NCBI GenBank assembly: GCA_964351625.1
Contig: CAYGOV010000001.1
Span: 310,001-374,000 of the forward strand
From: Marinoscillum sp964351625
GTDB lineage: Bacteria; Bacteroidota; Bacteroidia; Cytophagales; Cyclobacteriaceae
Length of the DNA stretch: 64,000 nt
Direction of reading: 5' to 3'
The stretch's first letter is position 1, and every line of letters begins with the position of its first letter. Positions 26,689 to 35,570 of the stretch are shown in pieces. The position numbers and the translations under genes are program-made. The notes beneath the pieces were generated by a model that saw nothing but the letters and a program-made list of their open reading frames with translations, was not told where the DNA came from and did no database searches.

Positions 26689-27381
26689 ATGAAAACGCAA
26701 AAACAAAATGCTAGAATAACTGGACTGATGTATCTCCTGGTCATAATCTGTGCAGGTTTTAGTCAGGGCTATGTCAGGGGAACGCTAATTGTTCCGGGCG
26801 ACGCTGTAATTACTGCAAACAATATTTTAAGCCATGAAAGTCTCTTTCGGCTGGGGTTTGTCACAGACTTGGTAGCATTTCTGCTCGATGCAGCCATCTC
26901 TGTGATGTTTTATCAGCTGCTTAAGTCTACCCACAAGACATTGGCGCTAGTAGCGTCTGCATTTCGATTGCTGGCTCATCCGGCTATTGCCAGTCTCAAC
27001 TTGCTGAATCACTTCATGGCATTGACAGTGCTGACAAATCCTTCTCTCGCAGCGCATTTTGATGTTGAGCAACTTCGGTCTATGGCACTCATGCTAATGG
27101 AATCACATAGAATCGGCTATCTGATTGCCGGAGCATTCTTTGGCATTCATTGTCTTCTACTAGGAATCCTCATTATCAGGTCAGGATTGATTCCGAAGCT
27201 TTTTGGCCTTCTCATGATTTTTGCCTCCGTGGGGTATGTAATGGAGAGCTTTGGTGACTTCCTATTCCCAGGAAACGAAGAATGGCTCGCGTGGATAGTA
27301 GGCATGAGCGCAGCAGCTGGAGAAGTTGCTCTCACATTATTCTTACTCATTAAAGGTGTTAAAACTCAAAAAGGAAAATAA
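26689..27381 (+). CDS. DUF4386 membrane protein
   Basis: The 230-residue protein has about six membrane helices. The opening NARITGLMYLLVIICAGFSQ, then LLDAAISVMFYQLLK, FRLLAHPAIASLNLLNHF and IRSGLIPKLFGLLMIFASVG fit DUF4386, a family of integral membrane proteins without known function. The next gene starts one base after its stop, so the two are coupled. Confidence 0.85.
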   Translation: MKTQKQNARITGLMYLLVIICAGFSQGYVRGTLIVPGDAVITANNILSHESLFRLGFVTDLVAFLLDAAISVMFYQLLKSTHKTLALVASAFRLLAHPAIASLNLLNHFMALTVLTNPSLAAHFDVEQLRSMALMLMESHRIGYLIAGAFFGIHCLLLGILIIRSGLIPKLFGLLMIFASVGYVMESFGDFLFPGNEEWLAWIVGMSAAAGEVALTLFLLIKGVKTQKGK

Positions 27382-27382
27382 A

Positions 27383-28348
27383 ATGAAAGCAATAACATAT
27401 GATAAATACGGCGGGCCAGAGGTTTTGGAAATAGCCGAAGCAATACAGCCCAAGCCGAACGATGATCAGGTCTTAATCAAAATAAAAGTCGCTGCTATAA
27501 ATGCTGGCGATATACACCTCATGAGTGGTAAGCCTTTGATGGTTCGAATGATGGCTGGCTTTAGCCGGCCAAAGCAAAACATTCTTGGAACGGACATTTC
27601 TGGCGTCATTATCGAAGTTGGGAAGCATGTAACGAAGTTCTCCCCTGGCGATGAGGTCTTTGCTGATTTATCCGAAAGTGGAATGGGTGGATTTGCAGAA
27701 TATGTGTGTACCACTGAAACAGCCATTGCTATGAAGCCTTCAGGTCTTAGTTGGGAAGAATCTGCTGCTGTGCCCACCTCTGGAACTACGGCATTGCAAG
27801 CCCTACGTGACTATGGTGAAATCAAAGTCGATGATCGAGTGATGATTGTAGGCGCATCCGGAGGAGTTGGTTCATTTGCCGTAAGGTTGGCCAAAATATT
27901 TGGCGCTAAAGTAACAGCAGTATGTAGTACCAGTAAGATAGATCGGGTAAAAATACTGGGTGCTGATCAAGTTATTGATTACACCAAGCAAGATTTCACG
28001 AAAGTCAGTCAAAAGTTTGATCTGATCTATGCTCCCAATGGAAACCAATCCCTAAGAGCTTACAAAAGGTTACTCGCGCCTAATGGCAAACTAATAATCA
28101 GTGGCGGGCAGGGAAATCAATTTCTCAAAGCCATGTTATTTGGCCCCTTGCTATCTGGTGGAGGAAAAAAAGTGATCGGAATGATGCTAAAACCCAATCG
28201 ACAAGACCTCAACTTCCTAAAAAATCTAATGGATGAGGGCGTTCTGGTTCCTATAATAGACCGAGTCTTTCCGCTCAAAGATACTGCCCAAGCCATCGCT
28301 TATCAGCAAGCTGGCAGACCGCAGGGAAAGGTAGTTATCAAGGTTTAA
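27383..28348 (+). CDS. Medium-chain dehydrogenase/reductase, quinone-oxidoreductase-like
   Basis: The protein (321 residues) starts at ATG 27383, one base after the DUF4386 stop. It has the MDR fold: a GroES-like N-terminus (MKAITYDKYGGPEVLEIAEA, LGTDISGVIIEVG) and a Rossmann domain with VMIVGASGGVGSFAVRLAKI. The Cys and His ligands for catalytic and structural zinc are absent, so it is a zinc-independent quinone or enone reductase. The substrate is unknown. It converges with the Crp/Fnr gene that follows. Confidence 0.9.
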   Translation: MKAITYDKYGGPEVLEIAEAIQPKPNDDQVLIKIKVAAINAGDIHLMSGKPLMVRMMAGFSRPKQNILGTDISGVIIEVGKHVTKFSPGDEVFADLSESGMGGFAEYVCTTETAIAMKPSGLSWEESAAVPTSGTTALQALRDYGEIKVDDRVMIVGASGGVGSFAVRLAKIFGAKVTAVCSTSKIDRVKILGADQVIDYTKQDFTKVSQKFDLIYAPNGNQSLRAYKRLLAPNGKLIISGGQGNQFLKAMLFGPLLSGGGKKVIGMMLKPNRQDLNFLKNLMDEGVLVPIIDRVFPLKDTAQAIAYQQAGRPQGKVVIKV

Positions 28349-28369
28349 TTCGGTTATGGTGTTGAGCGG

Positions 28370-28948
28370 CTAATCCTTCTGAGACACGCGCTTTCTGATT
28401 CGGCTCAGAGATTCTGGTTTCACACCCAGATAAGTGGCCAGATGATATTGAGGAACGCGATGTATCAATTGCGGTTGGGTTTGTAACAGGTGCAAATACC
28501 TTTCTTCAGGAGATTTGGTAATAAAAGCAGCAAGAGCCGCTTGCTGCTTGCCAAACTCTTCCTCCATGGAAACCCTGCAAAGGGATTCAAACTTGGGAAC
28601 GCGCTTGTACAGCTCTATTTCCTTGTCGTAATTGAGGACTGCCAGTGTACAGTCTTCCACACATGCCAAAAAGTGATCCGAGGGAATCTTATGCAAATAA
28701 CTATTAAGAGAAGAAATGGCTTGTTCTTCGGTAAAAAAGGAAGTCGTCTTTTCCTCTCCATCTGAGAGATAATAGCGCCGTACCAGTCCTTTGATATTAA
28801 AATAACTATCTCTGGCAACCTGACCTGCTCTCAACAGAATGGTGCCTTTTGGATATTCTTTCACGGGAATACATGACGCCAAAGCCAATGCCTCCTGATC
28901 TGTGAGCGTCATATACTTCGAAACCATTTCAACAATAAGACTATTCAT
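28370..28948 (-). CDS. Crp/Fnr-family transcriptional regulator
   Basis: The protein (192 residues from ATG 28948; an ATG nine bases further upstream is possible) has a cNMP-binding-type roll (YPKGTILLRAGQVARDSYFN, IKGLVRRYYLSDGEEKTTSF) and a C-terminal HTH (YHLATYLGVKPESLSRIRKR). There are no clustered cysteines for a sensor cluster. It is convergent with the MDR gene at 27383 and, with 210 bases between, upstream on the same strand lies a second MDR gene at 29159-30133. Confidence 0.88.
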   Translation of the reverse strand: MNSLIVEMVSKYMTLTDQEALALASCIPVKEYPKGTILLRAGQVARDSYFNIKGLVRRYYLSDGEEKTTSFFTEEQAISSLNSYLHKIPSDHFLACVEDCTLAVLNYDKEIELYKRVPKFESLCRVSMEEEFGKQQAALAAFITKSPEERYLHLLQTQPQLIHRVPQYHLATYLGVKPESLSRIRKRVSQKD

Positions 28949-29158
28949 GGGATACAAATTGCAAATCTTTTGGCTAAAAATGAAAGTTGGTTAGAAAATG
29001 GATAAGAGTACATTCATCAGGAAAACAATAAACCAAGGTTGTAAGCGCTAATACTCTTTCCGACTAATCTATATGATTGATGATAATGACAGGCTTCCAT
29101 TTTCTCTGGAATAACTAACTTTTCCAGATCAAATCATGCTATGACTCCCACACAACAA

Positions 29159-30133
29159 TCACTTTGAGACCTCCACCACCAGCTTGCCTTTGGCTTGATT
29201 GCTTTCCATATAGGCATGTGCTTCCGATACTTTAGCTAGTTGGAAAACTCTGTCCACATTGAGGGTGATCTGCCCAGCGGCTACTTGATCAATGAAGTTT
29301 TGTAAGTGGTCTTTGGATAGGTTCTTCGACTCACCCATATAAACAGTCAGTCTGCCTAAAGAAGGTATATCACCCATTGGGGTAAAGTCTTTCATGCTCC
29401 ATTCATTGCCCAAGATTCCGGTCATGCAGACCATGCCTCGAGTAGCTATGCACTTGAGTGAATCTTTCAGCGTACGCGTACCGATCAGCTCCAATACCTT
29501 CTGAACGCCCTCAGGATAGAGTGCTCGCAAACTTTCCGCTACCGTACCTTCATCTATCAAGACATGATCAGCGCCATTGTCTTTCAAGGCTTGTACTTTG
29601 TCGGGATTTCTTGTGGTGGAGACCACCGTAGCGCCGAGTGTTTTTGCAAGTTGGCAAGCAAGCATTCCGATGGAGGAGGTACCACCACGGATCAGCAGTA
29701 CTTCACCGGATTGTAGTTCTAGTGCTTGCTGCAAGGAGCCAGAGACGGTCTGAAACATCTCTGGAATCGCACCCAAAGTAGCCCAAGGAAGATCGCTTGT
29801 AAAAGGAAAAATGATCTCCTTTGGCACCAGACAATACTCTGCATAGCCACCATCGAATGAGCGACCCATCCCGCCCATAATCGCGGCTACTTGCTGACCG
29901 CTTGCGAAAGTGCCAGATGGATCTTCAGCTACCACACCCACACATTCGATCCCTTGGATTCTTGGGAACTCCACGCCGGGAGAGTCGCCCTTGCGGGTAA
30001 ACATCTCCGAACGATTCAGCCCAAAAGCCCTCACTGCTATCAGCACCCAGCCACTTTTTACTTGTGGTATAGGTATGTCCTGTATTTGAATGACTGATGG
30101 TTCTCCTGCTTTGGTGGTGACTGCTGCTTTCAT
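29159..30133 (-). CDS. Zinc-independent alcohol dehydrogenase-like MDR protein
   Basis: The protein (324 residues from ATG 30133) has a GroES-like domain (AAVTTKAGEPSVIQIQDIPI, IQGIECVGVVAED) and a Rossmann domain (LLIRGGTSSIGMLACQLAKT), ending KGKLVVEVSK. Zinc ligands are missing, placing it with quinone-oxidoreductase-like enzymes. Its start lies one base after the stop of the SnoaL-like gene, so the two are co-transcribed, probably from the palindrome-containing promoter at 30624-30700. Confidence 0.9.
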   Translation of the reverse strand: MKAAVTTKAGEPSVIQIQDIPIPQVKSGWVLIAVRAFGLNRSEMFTRKGDSPGVEFPRIQGIECVGVVAEDPSGTFASGQQVAAIMGGMGRSFDGGYAEYCLVPKEIIFPFTSDLPWATLGAIPEMFQTVSGSLQQALELQSGEVLLIRGGTSSIGMLACQLAKTLGATVVSTTRNPDKVQALKDNGADHVLIDEGTVAESLRALYPEGVQKVLELIGTRTLKDSLKCIATRGMVCMTGILGNEWSMKDFTPMGDIPSLGRLTVYMGESKNLSKDHLQNFIDQVAAGQITLNVDRVFQLAKVSEAHAYMESNQAKGKLVVEVSK

Positions 30134-30134
30134 T

Positions 30135-30623
30135 TTAGTTGGCTTTTGGTGTGGTTTTGTTGAACATGTAGCGAGCGATTTTCCATTCTTCTCCAATTTT
30201 TTCAAAAACGAAAAGCTCTCTGTTTGCTTCCTCTAAGGTAATGTTTGCTTCTTTTATGAGCACGGTTCCTTTCGAGCTAGTCGTGGCAAATGCCAAATCA
30301 CCCTCTACTACGATTTCATCTATGAAGAATTCAATGTTCAACTGAATTTGTGAAAAGATGAAGGTATAGGACTGCAGGATATTCTCAGTGCCAATTGCAG
30401 AAGGTGCTTCTGTTGGCATGAAGATCCCATCTTTGCTGTAGAGGCTTGCCGCCAATTTGGGATCTGATGTGTTGAGAGATCCTTTGTAGGTCATTAGTAA
30501 TGTTTCGATTGCTTCTTTGTCTTGCTTTTGCATGGTTTCTGATTTTGATTGTAAATGATTTTCTGCTGTGGCATTTGCCCAAAAGGTGACGATTAATAGT
30601 ATTGGAAGTAGGATTCGTTTCAT
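30135..30623 (-). CDS. Exported SnoaL-like / NTF2-fold protein
   Basis: The protein (162 residues from ATG 30623) has a signal peptide (MKRILLPILLIVTFWANATA) and a domain of about 125 residues of the SnoaL/DUF4440 type (KEAIETLLMTYKGSLNTSDP, ASLYSKDGIFMPTEA, FATTSSKGTVLI, EWKIARYMFN). The NTF2 fold binds small hydrophobic ligands or catalyses cyclisations; nothing specific can be assigned. It is the first gene of a two-gene operon with the MDR gene. Confidence 0.85.
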   Translation of the reverse strand: MKRILLPILLIVTFWANATAENHLQSKSETMQKQDKEAIETLLMTYKGSLNTSDPKLAASLYSKDGIFMPTEAPSAIGTENILQSYTFIFSQIQLNIEFFIDEIVVEGDLAFATTSSKGTVLIKEANITLEEANRELFVFEKIGEEWKIARYMFNKTTPKAN

Positions 30624-30665
30624 TGTCTTTTCATTTTGTTTTTGATAAGACAAAGCTCGATTGCG

Positions 30666-30679
30666 GTGGCTTAAGCCAC
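30666..30679. promoter_or_regulatory. 14-base perfect palindrome upstream of the SnoaL/MDR operon
   Basis: GTGGCTTAAGCCAC lies 43 bases upstream of the SnoaL-like start, between it and a Crp/Fnr gene. The position fits an operator in the promoter; the binding protein is unknown, the adjacent Crp/Fnr regulator being an obvious candidate. Confidence 0.5.
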
Positions 30680-30744
30680 TTATATGGTATTTTAAGAAAG
30701 AATCTTAAGGTAGATTAAGGGTAGAGGGAGCGAAGCTTAGTCTC

Positions 30745-31326
30745 TTATGCTTCTGAGAGCTTTTTGCGAATCATACTTAGGAACTCTGGTGTGATACCGA
30801 GGTAAGAAGCCACCTGCACATTAGAGATGCGATTGAAAAGATTAGGAAATCGCTGCATGAAGTCCAGATAACGTTCTTCGGCTGTGGTACTGATCGTTTG
30901 CAACAGACGATATTGAAGTTGCACAAATTCATCTTCCACCATCACACGAAAGATGCGATTGAAGAGAATACTGGTTTCATAGAAATGAATCAGATCCGAC
31001 TGACTAATCTGGATAACCTCTGAAGGCTCCACAGCCTCAATGTAAAGTTGGCTAGGCTGCTCTGTATGGAAACTGCCTATGTCAGTGGTCCATTGATTTT
31101 CTATCGCAAAGTGGATGTTGTGCTCTTTACCATTGTTGTCCACTTTGTACATTTTGAAACACCCATTCACCACGAAGTGATAATGCTTGCAAACATCTCC
31201 TGACGCCAGAAGAAATTGCCTTCTTTTTAGGTTTCGAGTAGTTACACGTGTCCTCAAATCCTCCTGCTCTGCCTCTGATAAGGTTACTAGTGAATTGAAA
31301 TGGGAGAGGAGTGCTTCGATAGCCAT
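30745..31326 (-). CDS. Crp/Fnr-family transcriptional regulator
   Basis: The 193-residue protein has a cNMP-binding-type roll (KRRQFLLASGDVCKHYHFVV, NGCFKMYKVDNNGKEHNIHF) and a C-terminal HTH (VQVASYLGITPEFLSMIRKK) very like the regulator at 19715. It is the third Crp/Fnr gene within 12 kb. A near-perfect inverted repeat lies five bases before its start codon, suggesting autoregulation. The effector is unknown. Confidence 0.9.
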   Translation of the reverse strand: MAIEALLSHFNSLVTLSEAEQEDLRTRVTTRNLKRRQFLLASGDVCKHYHFVVNGCFKMYKVDNNGKEHNIHFAIENQWTTDIGSFHTEQPSQLYIEAVEPSEVIQISQSDLIHFYETSILFNRIFRVMVEDEFVQLQYRLLQTISTTAEERYLDFMQRFPNLFNRISNVQVASYLGITPEFLSMIRKKLSEA

Positions 31327-31331
31327 GCTTA

Positions 31332-31351
31332 AAATTACGTCAGTGTAATTT
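31332..31351. promoter_or_regulatory. Inverted repeat AAATTAC-N6-GTAATTT before a Crp/Fnr gene
   Basis: Perfect 7-base arms separated by six bases, five bases upstream of the Crp/Fnr start at 31326. The half-site spacing equals that of classic Crp-family sites (5-base half-sites with N6). It also lies two bases past the stop of the dihydrofolate reductase-like gene. Confidence 0.5.
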
Positions 31352-31352
31352 A

Positions 31353-31901
31353 TTATTCTTTAGTGCTACTCTTCCTCACATAATGAAGTTGCACCAATCC
31401 TGAGTCAAACTGTTTGCTTGGAAGAGCCTCTAGTCCAAGCATGGGACTTCCTCCTTTGAAGAGCCTGATACCATCGCCAAGTAAGATGGGAATTACTGAG
31501 ATGATATATTCGTCAATCAGGTCCTTATCCATAAGAAGCTTGACAATCTCAGCTCCACCATCACAGTAGATATGCTTGCCATTTTCGGACTTTAAGCGAG
31601 CAATCAAATCTTCAATCTTGCCATTGTAAAAAGTGACTGCATTTTCGTTTTCACGAGCTTGCCGAGTGATCACATAGCAATTGTGTTGATCGGCTGGAGG
31701 GAAGATTCCTCCTGAGAGCCCCAAGACAATCTCATACGTCTTTCTCCCAACAATGTAGGTATCTACCATCTCATTAAAGGCGTGATAACCATAGTCCTCG
31801 CCTTCTTTCTCCACTACAGAAAGCCAAGAAAGGTCATTGTCTTTGGTGGCGATATAGCCATCCACACTCATGCTGATGTATAAGATCAGTTTCCTTTTCA
31901 T
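31353..31901 (-). CDS. Dihydrofolate reductase-like / RibD C-terminal domain protein
   Basis: The 182-residue protein has the RibD-C/DHFR fold as in the YyaP/YwjB group: KLILYISMSVDGYIATKDND, TYIVGRKTYEIVLG, IYCDGGAEIVKLLMDKDLID and SVIPILLGDGIRLFKGG. It binds NADPH; the substrate of this group is not established. It precedes the Crp/Fnr gene on the same strand with 26 bases between. Confidence 0.88.
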   Translation of the reverse strand: MKRKLILYISMSVDGYIATKDNDLSWLSVVEKEGEDYGYHAFNEMVDTYIVGRKTYEIVLGLSGGIFPPADQHNCYVITRQARENENAVTFYNGKIEDLIARLKSENGKHIYCDGGAEIVKLLMDKDLIDEYIISVIPILLGDGIRLFKGGSPMLGLEALPSKQFDSGLVQLHYVRKSSTKE

Positions 31902-32120
31902 ACGCTCTTGCCTTGGTTTATATCCTCAATTAGTCCTTTAGCCAAAGCTAATGACTACTTTTTAATAATTCTAAATTGAACTCTTTTCCATCATCTTACC
32001 ATACTTCTAACCTCGATTATATGCAATTGTAAAAGGATAGGTTTAACTTATAGGTGTATAAAATGGAGTTAAGAGTAAGCTTCTATTTTTACTAGACAAC
32101 AATAAAATAAACCTCAAAAA

Positions 32121-34346
32121 ATGGAACATAATCCACATGCACACCACACATCTCATGACATGGGAGATGAAAGTAAATGCCCATACTTGGGCGGTCAACT
32201 GAAGCAAACAGCCGGATCAGGTACTGGCAATCGCGATTGGTGGCCAAATCAATTAAAACTAAACATCCTTCGCCAAAACTCTTCATTGGTTGATCCAATG
32301 GAAGAAGGTTTCAACTATGCCGAAGCTTTCAAGTCGATCGACTATGATGCGCTGAAAAAAGATATCAATGACTTAATGACTGAGTCACAAGACTGGTGGC
32401 CAGCGGATTACGGACATTATGGTCCTTTCTTTATCCGCATGGCATGGCATAGTGCAGGTACATATAGAATACAAGACGGTAGAGGAGGAGCAGGCTCTGG
32501 AACCCAGAGATTCGCCCCGCTCAATAGCTGGCCAGACAATACCAACCTTGACAAAGCGCGTCTTTTGCTTTGGCCAATCAAGCAGAAATATGGCAACAAA
32601 ATCTCATGGGCAGATTTGATGATCCTTACGGGGAATATCGCTTTGGAATCCATGGGCTTCAAGACTTTCGGTTTTGCAGGAGGTCGCGCAGATGTTTGGC
32701 AGCCAGAAGAAGATATCTACTGGGGAGCTGAGACAGAATGGTTGGGCGACAAGCGCTATGAAGGAGACCGTGAGTTGGAGAATCCATTAGCCGCTGTGCA
32801 GATGGGATTGATCTACGTAAATCCTGAAGGACCTAATGGCAATCCTGATCCACTGGCGTCTGCCAGAGATATCCGTGAGACGTTTGGCCGTATGGCAATG
32901 AACGATGAAGAGACAGTAGCCTTGATAGCTGGAGGTCATACTTTTGGTAAAACACATGGCGCAGCTGATCCAGGTAAATATGTAAGCCGAGAACCAGCCG
33001 CAGCTGCTATGGAGGAGCAAAGCATGGGTTGGAAAAACACCTTCGGTACTGGTAATGCTGGCAGCACAATCACAAGTGGCCTGGAAGGAGCTTGGACAAC
33101 TACACCAACGAAGTGGAGCCACAACTACTTTGAAAACCTATTTGGCTTTGAATGGGAACTATCTAAAAGCCCAGCGGGAGCACATCAGTGGACACCAAAA
33201 GGGGGTGCAGGTGCAGGTACTGTACCTGATGCTCATGACCCTGCTAAGAAACACGCACCTTTCATGTTGACGTCAGATTTGGCTTTGCGTGTAGATCCTG
33301 CATATGAGAAAATCTCTAGAAGGTTTTATGAAAATCCAGAGGAGTTCGCAGATGCATTCGCTAAAGCATGGTTCAAACTGACGCATCGTGACATGGGACC
33401 AATCACCAGATACTTAGGCAAAGAAGTACCGAAAGAAGAGCTTCTATGGCAAGACCCAATTCCTGCTGCGAAAGGCAAGCTTGATGATAAGGACATTGCT
33501 GGATTGAAAGATAAGATTGCAGCATCAGGGCTGAGTGTATCACAATTGGCAGGTACTGCTTGGGCATCAGCTTCCACTTTCCGTGGATCGGACAAGCGAG
33601 GAGGAGCAAATGGTGGACGTATCCGATTAGCTCCTCAGAAGAATTGGGAAGCAAATGATCCAGATCAGTTGGCAAGTGTATTGTCTAAGTTGGAAGCTAT
33701 CCAAAAAGACTTTTCAAAATCAGGGAAAGAAGTATCTATTGCGGATTTGATTGTGTTAGGCGGAAGTGTTGGTGTGGAGCAGGCGGCTAAAGCTGCTGGT
33801 CATTCTGTGACTGTACCTTTCACACCAGGTCGAGGTGACGCTACTCAGGAGCAAACTGATGTAGAGTCTTTTGCGGCGCTTGAACCGAATGCTGATGGTT
33901 TTAGAAATTATCAGAAGACGAAGTACAGCCTCTCGGCTGAGGAAATGTTGGTGGACAGGGCACAGCTCTTGACACTTACTGCGCCTGAGATGACGGTACT
34001 GATCGGAGGTCTTCGTGCCATCAATATCAATACTGGAAATTCGAAGCGAGGTGTATTCACCAAGCGTCCAGGAACTTTGACGAATGACTTCTTCTTGAAT
34101 CTTCTTGATCTAGGTACTACTTGGAAAGCGGTTTCTTCCGCGCAGGATGTGTTTGAAGGAAAGGATCGCAAGACAGGTGAGCTGAAGTGGACTGGAACCA
34201 GAGTGGACTTGGTTTTCGGATCAAATTCAGAGTTGAGAGCTTTGGCTGAAGTCTATGGTTCTTCGGATTCTGAGAAAAAATTCGTGAAGGATTTCGTAGC
34301 GGCTTGGACCAAAGTGATGAATCTTGATCGATTTGATTTAGCTTAA
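32121..34346 (+). CDS. katG: Bifunctional catalase-peroxidase KatG
   Basis: The protein (741 residues, the normal family length) has two tandem peroxidase-like domains. The distal haem pocket reads FFIRMAWHSAGTYR, with Arg106, Trp109 and His110. Tyr232 in LIYVNPEGPNG and Met258 in FGRMAMND complete the Trp-Tyr-Met adduct needed for catalase activity. The proximal His273 lies in IAGGHTFGKTHGA. It destroys hydrogen peroxide in the cytoplasm. No oxyR or perR gene is adjacent; the 219-base upstream gap carries its promoter. A hairpin follows the gene. Confidence 0.97.
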   Translation: MEHNPHAHHTSHDMGDESKCPYLGGQLKQTAGSGTGNRDWWPNQLKLNILRQNSSLVDPMEEGFNYAEAFKSIDYDALKKDINDLMTESQDWWPADYGHYGPFFIRMAWHSAGTYRIQDGRGGAGSGTQRFAPLNSWPDNTNLDKARLLLWPIKQKYGNKISWADLMILTGNIALESMGFKTFGFAGGRADVWQPEEDIYWGAETEWLGDKRYEGDRELENPLAAVQMGLIYVNPEGPNGNPDPLASARDIRETFGRMAMNDEETVALIAGGHTFGKTHGAADPGKYVSREPAAAAMEEQSMGWKNTFGTGNAGSTITSGLEGAWTTTPTKWSHNYFENLFGFEWELSKSPAGAHQWTPKGGAGAGTVPDAHDPAKKHAPFMLTSDLALRVDPAYEKISRRFYENPEEFADAFAKAWFKLTHRDMGPITRYLGKEVPKEELLWQDPIPAAKGKLDDKDIAGLKDKIAASGLSVSQLAGTAWASASTFRGSDKRGGANGGRIRLAPQKNWEANDPDQLASVLSKLEAIQKDFSKSGKEVSIADLIVLGGSVGVEQAAKAAGHSVTVPFTPGRGDATQEQTDVESFAALEPNADGFRNYQKTKYSLSAEEMLVDRAQLLTLTAPEMTVLIGGLRAININTGNSKRGVFTKRPGTLTNDFFLNLLDLGTTWKAVSSAQDVFEGKDRKTGELKWTGTRVDLVFGSNSELRALAEVYGSSDSEKKFVKDFVAAWTKVMNLDRFDLA

Positions 34347-34388
34347 GCTAGGTTTAGCGAAAGCTAAAAAATCAAATAACAACATAGT

Positions 34389-34425
34389 GCAAGTGGCTTC
34401 ATAAGAGGTCGCTTGCCTTATTTTA
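34389..34425 (+). terminator. Probable terminator after katG
   Basis: Stem GCAAGTG / CGCTTGC (34389-34395 with 34410-34416, one wobble) is followed by a T-rich tail CTTATTTTATC. It sits 43 bases after the katG stop. Confidence 0.5.
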
Positions 34426-34442
34426 TCATTAACCCCCTTAGA

Positions 34443-34979
34443 ATGATAAATCTCATCTCCGTGTCTGGCAAGACAGGTAGTAATTTCTACCTAGGTCCAC
34501 AATACACCGCTGACTTCAAGTCGCTCGTCAATTGCATTACTTCAGGTAGGGTGATGATCGTCTCCACTAGATACCGATCGGACTTGATCTATACCTCTGA
34601 AAAACCGAGGAACAACTCGATATTGAAGTTGTGGGCCCTTTACGCAAATACCACTTTACCCAGTCTTAATCGAAAGGATTTCTCCACTGCAATAGGAGAC
34701 AAGCAGTCTTTCACAAAATACTTTCAATCCATCATGGCGCTTTCTAATAACTGGCATCACTATGACCTTTATAGAAAGGCTTTTCGAACTACATTCTGTG
34801 CAGATCAGGACAATCCCGTGACCCAGATGGTGATAACATGTGATCAATACCTCACCCAGCAGGATAATATTACACGAGAGCCACTGGTGGATATAAATGA
34901 GAAAATCATCTCAACATTAACGAAGGACACATTCTCACTTGCAATGGATCTTCTTAATAATGAGACGCATGTGAATTGA
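34443..34979 (+). CDS. Hypothetical protein
   Basis: The protein (178 residues from ATG 34443) belongs to no family I recognise. It has an early SGKTGSNFYLGPQYTADF segment, no signal peptide or membrane helix, a mixed composition, and two isolated Cys. It follows katG after a probable terminator and is convergent with the toxin gene. The coding frame is uninterrupted and free of rare features, so it is probably real, but no function can be offered. Confidence 0.55.
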   Translation: MINLISVSGKTGSNFYLGPQYTADFKSLVNCITSGRVMIVSTRYRSDLIYTSEKPRNNSILKLWALYANTTLPSLNRKDFSTAIGDKQSFTKYFQSIMALSNNWHHYDLYRKAFRTTFCADQDNPVTQMVITCDQYLTQQDNITREPLVDINEKIISTLTKDTFSLAMDLLNNETHVN

Positions 34980-34988
34980 GGAGAATCT

Positions 34989-35244
34989 TCAGTCGTAATG
35001 AAACCTACATTTTGCAATTAGAATTTCATTGTCGCGGACTTGATAGATTAATCTATGCTCTCCATCTATGGGTCTCGACCAAAATTCGCGATATTTATAT
35101 TTAAAAGGTTCAGGCTTTCCAAAGCCGTCAAATGGATTACTTGAAGTGTCTTTTAGGAGTGTGTTGATCCGTTTTAGGATTTTTTTTGTCTGTTGCCAGT
35201 ATTACATAATCCTCCCAAGACTCATCTACGAAGACATATTTCAT
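34989..35244 (-). pseudogene. yoeB: YoeB-family mRNA interferase toxin, frameshifted in an A8 tract
   Basis: The ATG at 35244 overlaps the antitoxin stop by four bases. The frame reads MKYVFVDESWEDYVILATDK and then hits a run of eight A (plus-strand T8 at 35181-35188). If the run were seven A the frame would go on as ILKRINTLLKDTSSNPFDGF, GKPEPFKYKYREFWSRPIDG, EHRLIYQVRDNEILIAKCRF, HYD and stop at 34989: a full YoeB of about 84 residues with the conserved GKPEPL-like, FWSR, EHRL and C-terminal RFHY motifs. As given, translation stops after about 35 residues. A sequencing slip in the homopolymer, a true mutation, or slippage-based switching are all possible. Confidence 0.88.
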
Positions 35245-35495
35245 TCCTCCAAAAGCGCTTTCTTGAATGATGATCCTGCCTTGAACTTAGCAACTGCAGC
35301 ATCCAATCTTTGCTCATTGGCTTTCGAGGATAACTCATGGTGAGTAGCAGATAGTGAATTATATTCATTAAGAGACATAATGACTACACCGGAATCTTTG
35401 CCTCTATTGATGATGAGTGCTTCAAAATTATTGGTGACATTATCTAGATATCTTTTGATGTCTTTGCGGAAATCAGATAGAGTAGTTGTTAGCAT
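35241..35495 (-). CDS. YefM/Phd-family antitoxin
   Basis: In this 84-residue protein the N-terminal DNA-binding part (TTTLSDFRKDIKRYLDNV, EALIINRGKDSGVVIMSLNE) is a standard Phd/YefM fold, and the C-terminal tail (LDAAVAKFKAGSSFKKALLE) is the toxin-binding segment. It is intact and overlaps the frameshifted yoeB by four bases. It normally represses its own operon and neutralises YoeB; with the toxin broken it would be an orphan or an anti-addiction factor. Confidence 0.88.
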   Translation of the reverse strand: MLTTTLSDFRKDIKRYLDNVTNNFEALIINRGKDSGVVIMSLNEYNSLSATHHELSSKANEQRLDAAVAKFKAGSSFKKALLEE

Positions 35496-35570
35496 AGCTT
35501 CTTATTATTAGTACATAATTAGATACCATCTGTCAAATATCAAATTATACAATTGAGCTATTATGGACTT

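Noticed and set aside
35181..35188. Programmed frameshift in yoeB
   Set aside because: A single A8 run without a known slippery heptamer plus stimulatory structure is better explained by an indel or sequencing slip; kept only as a possibility.
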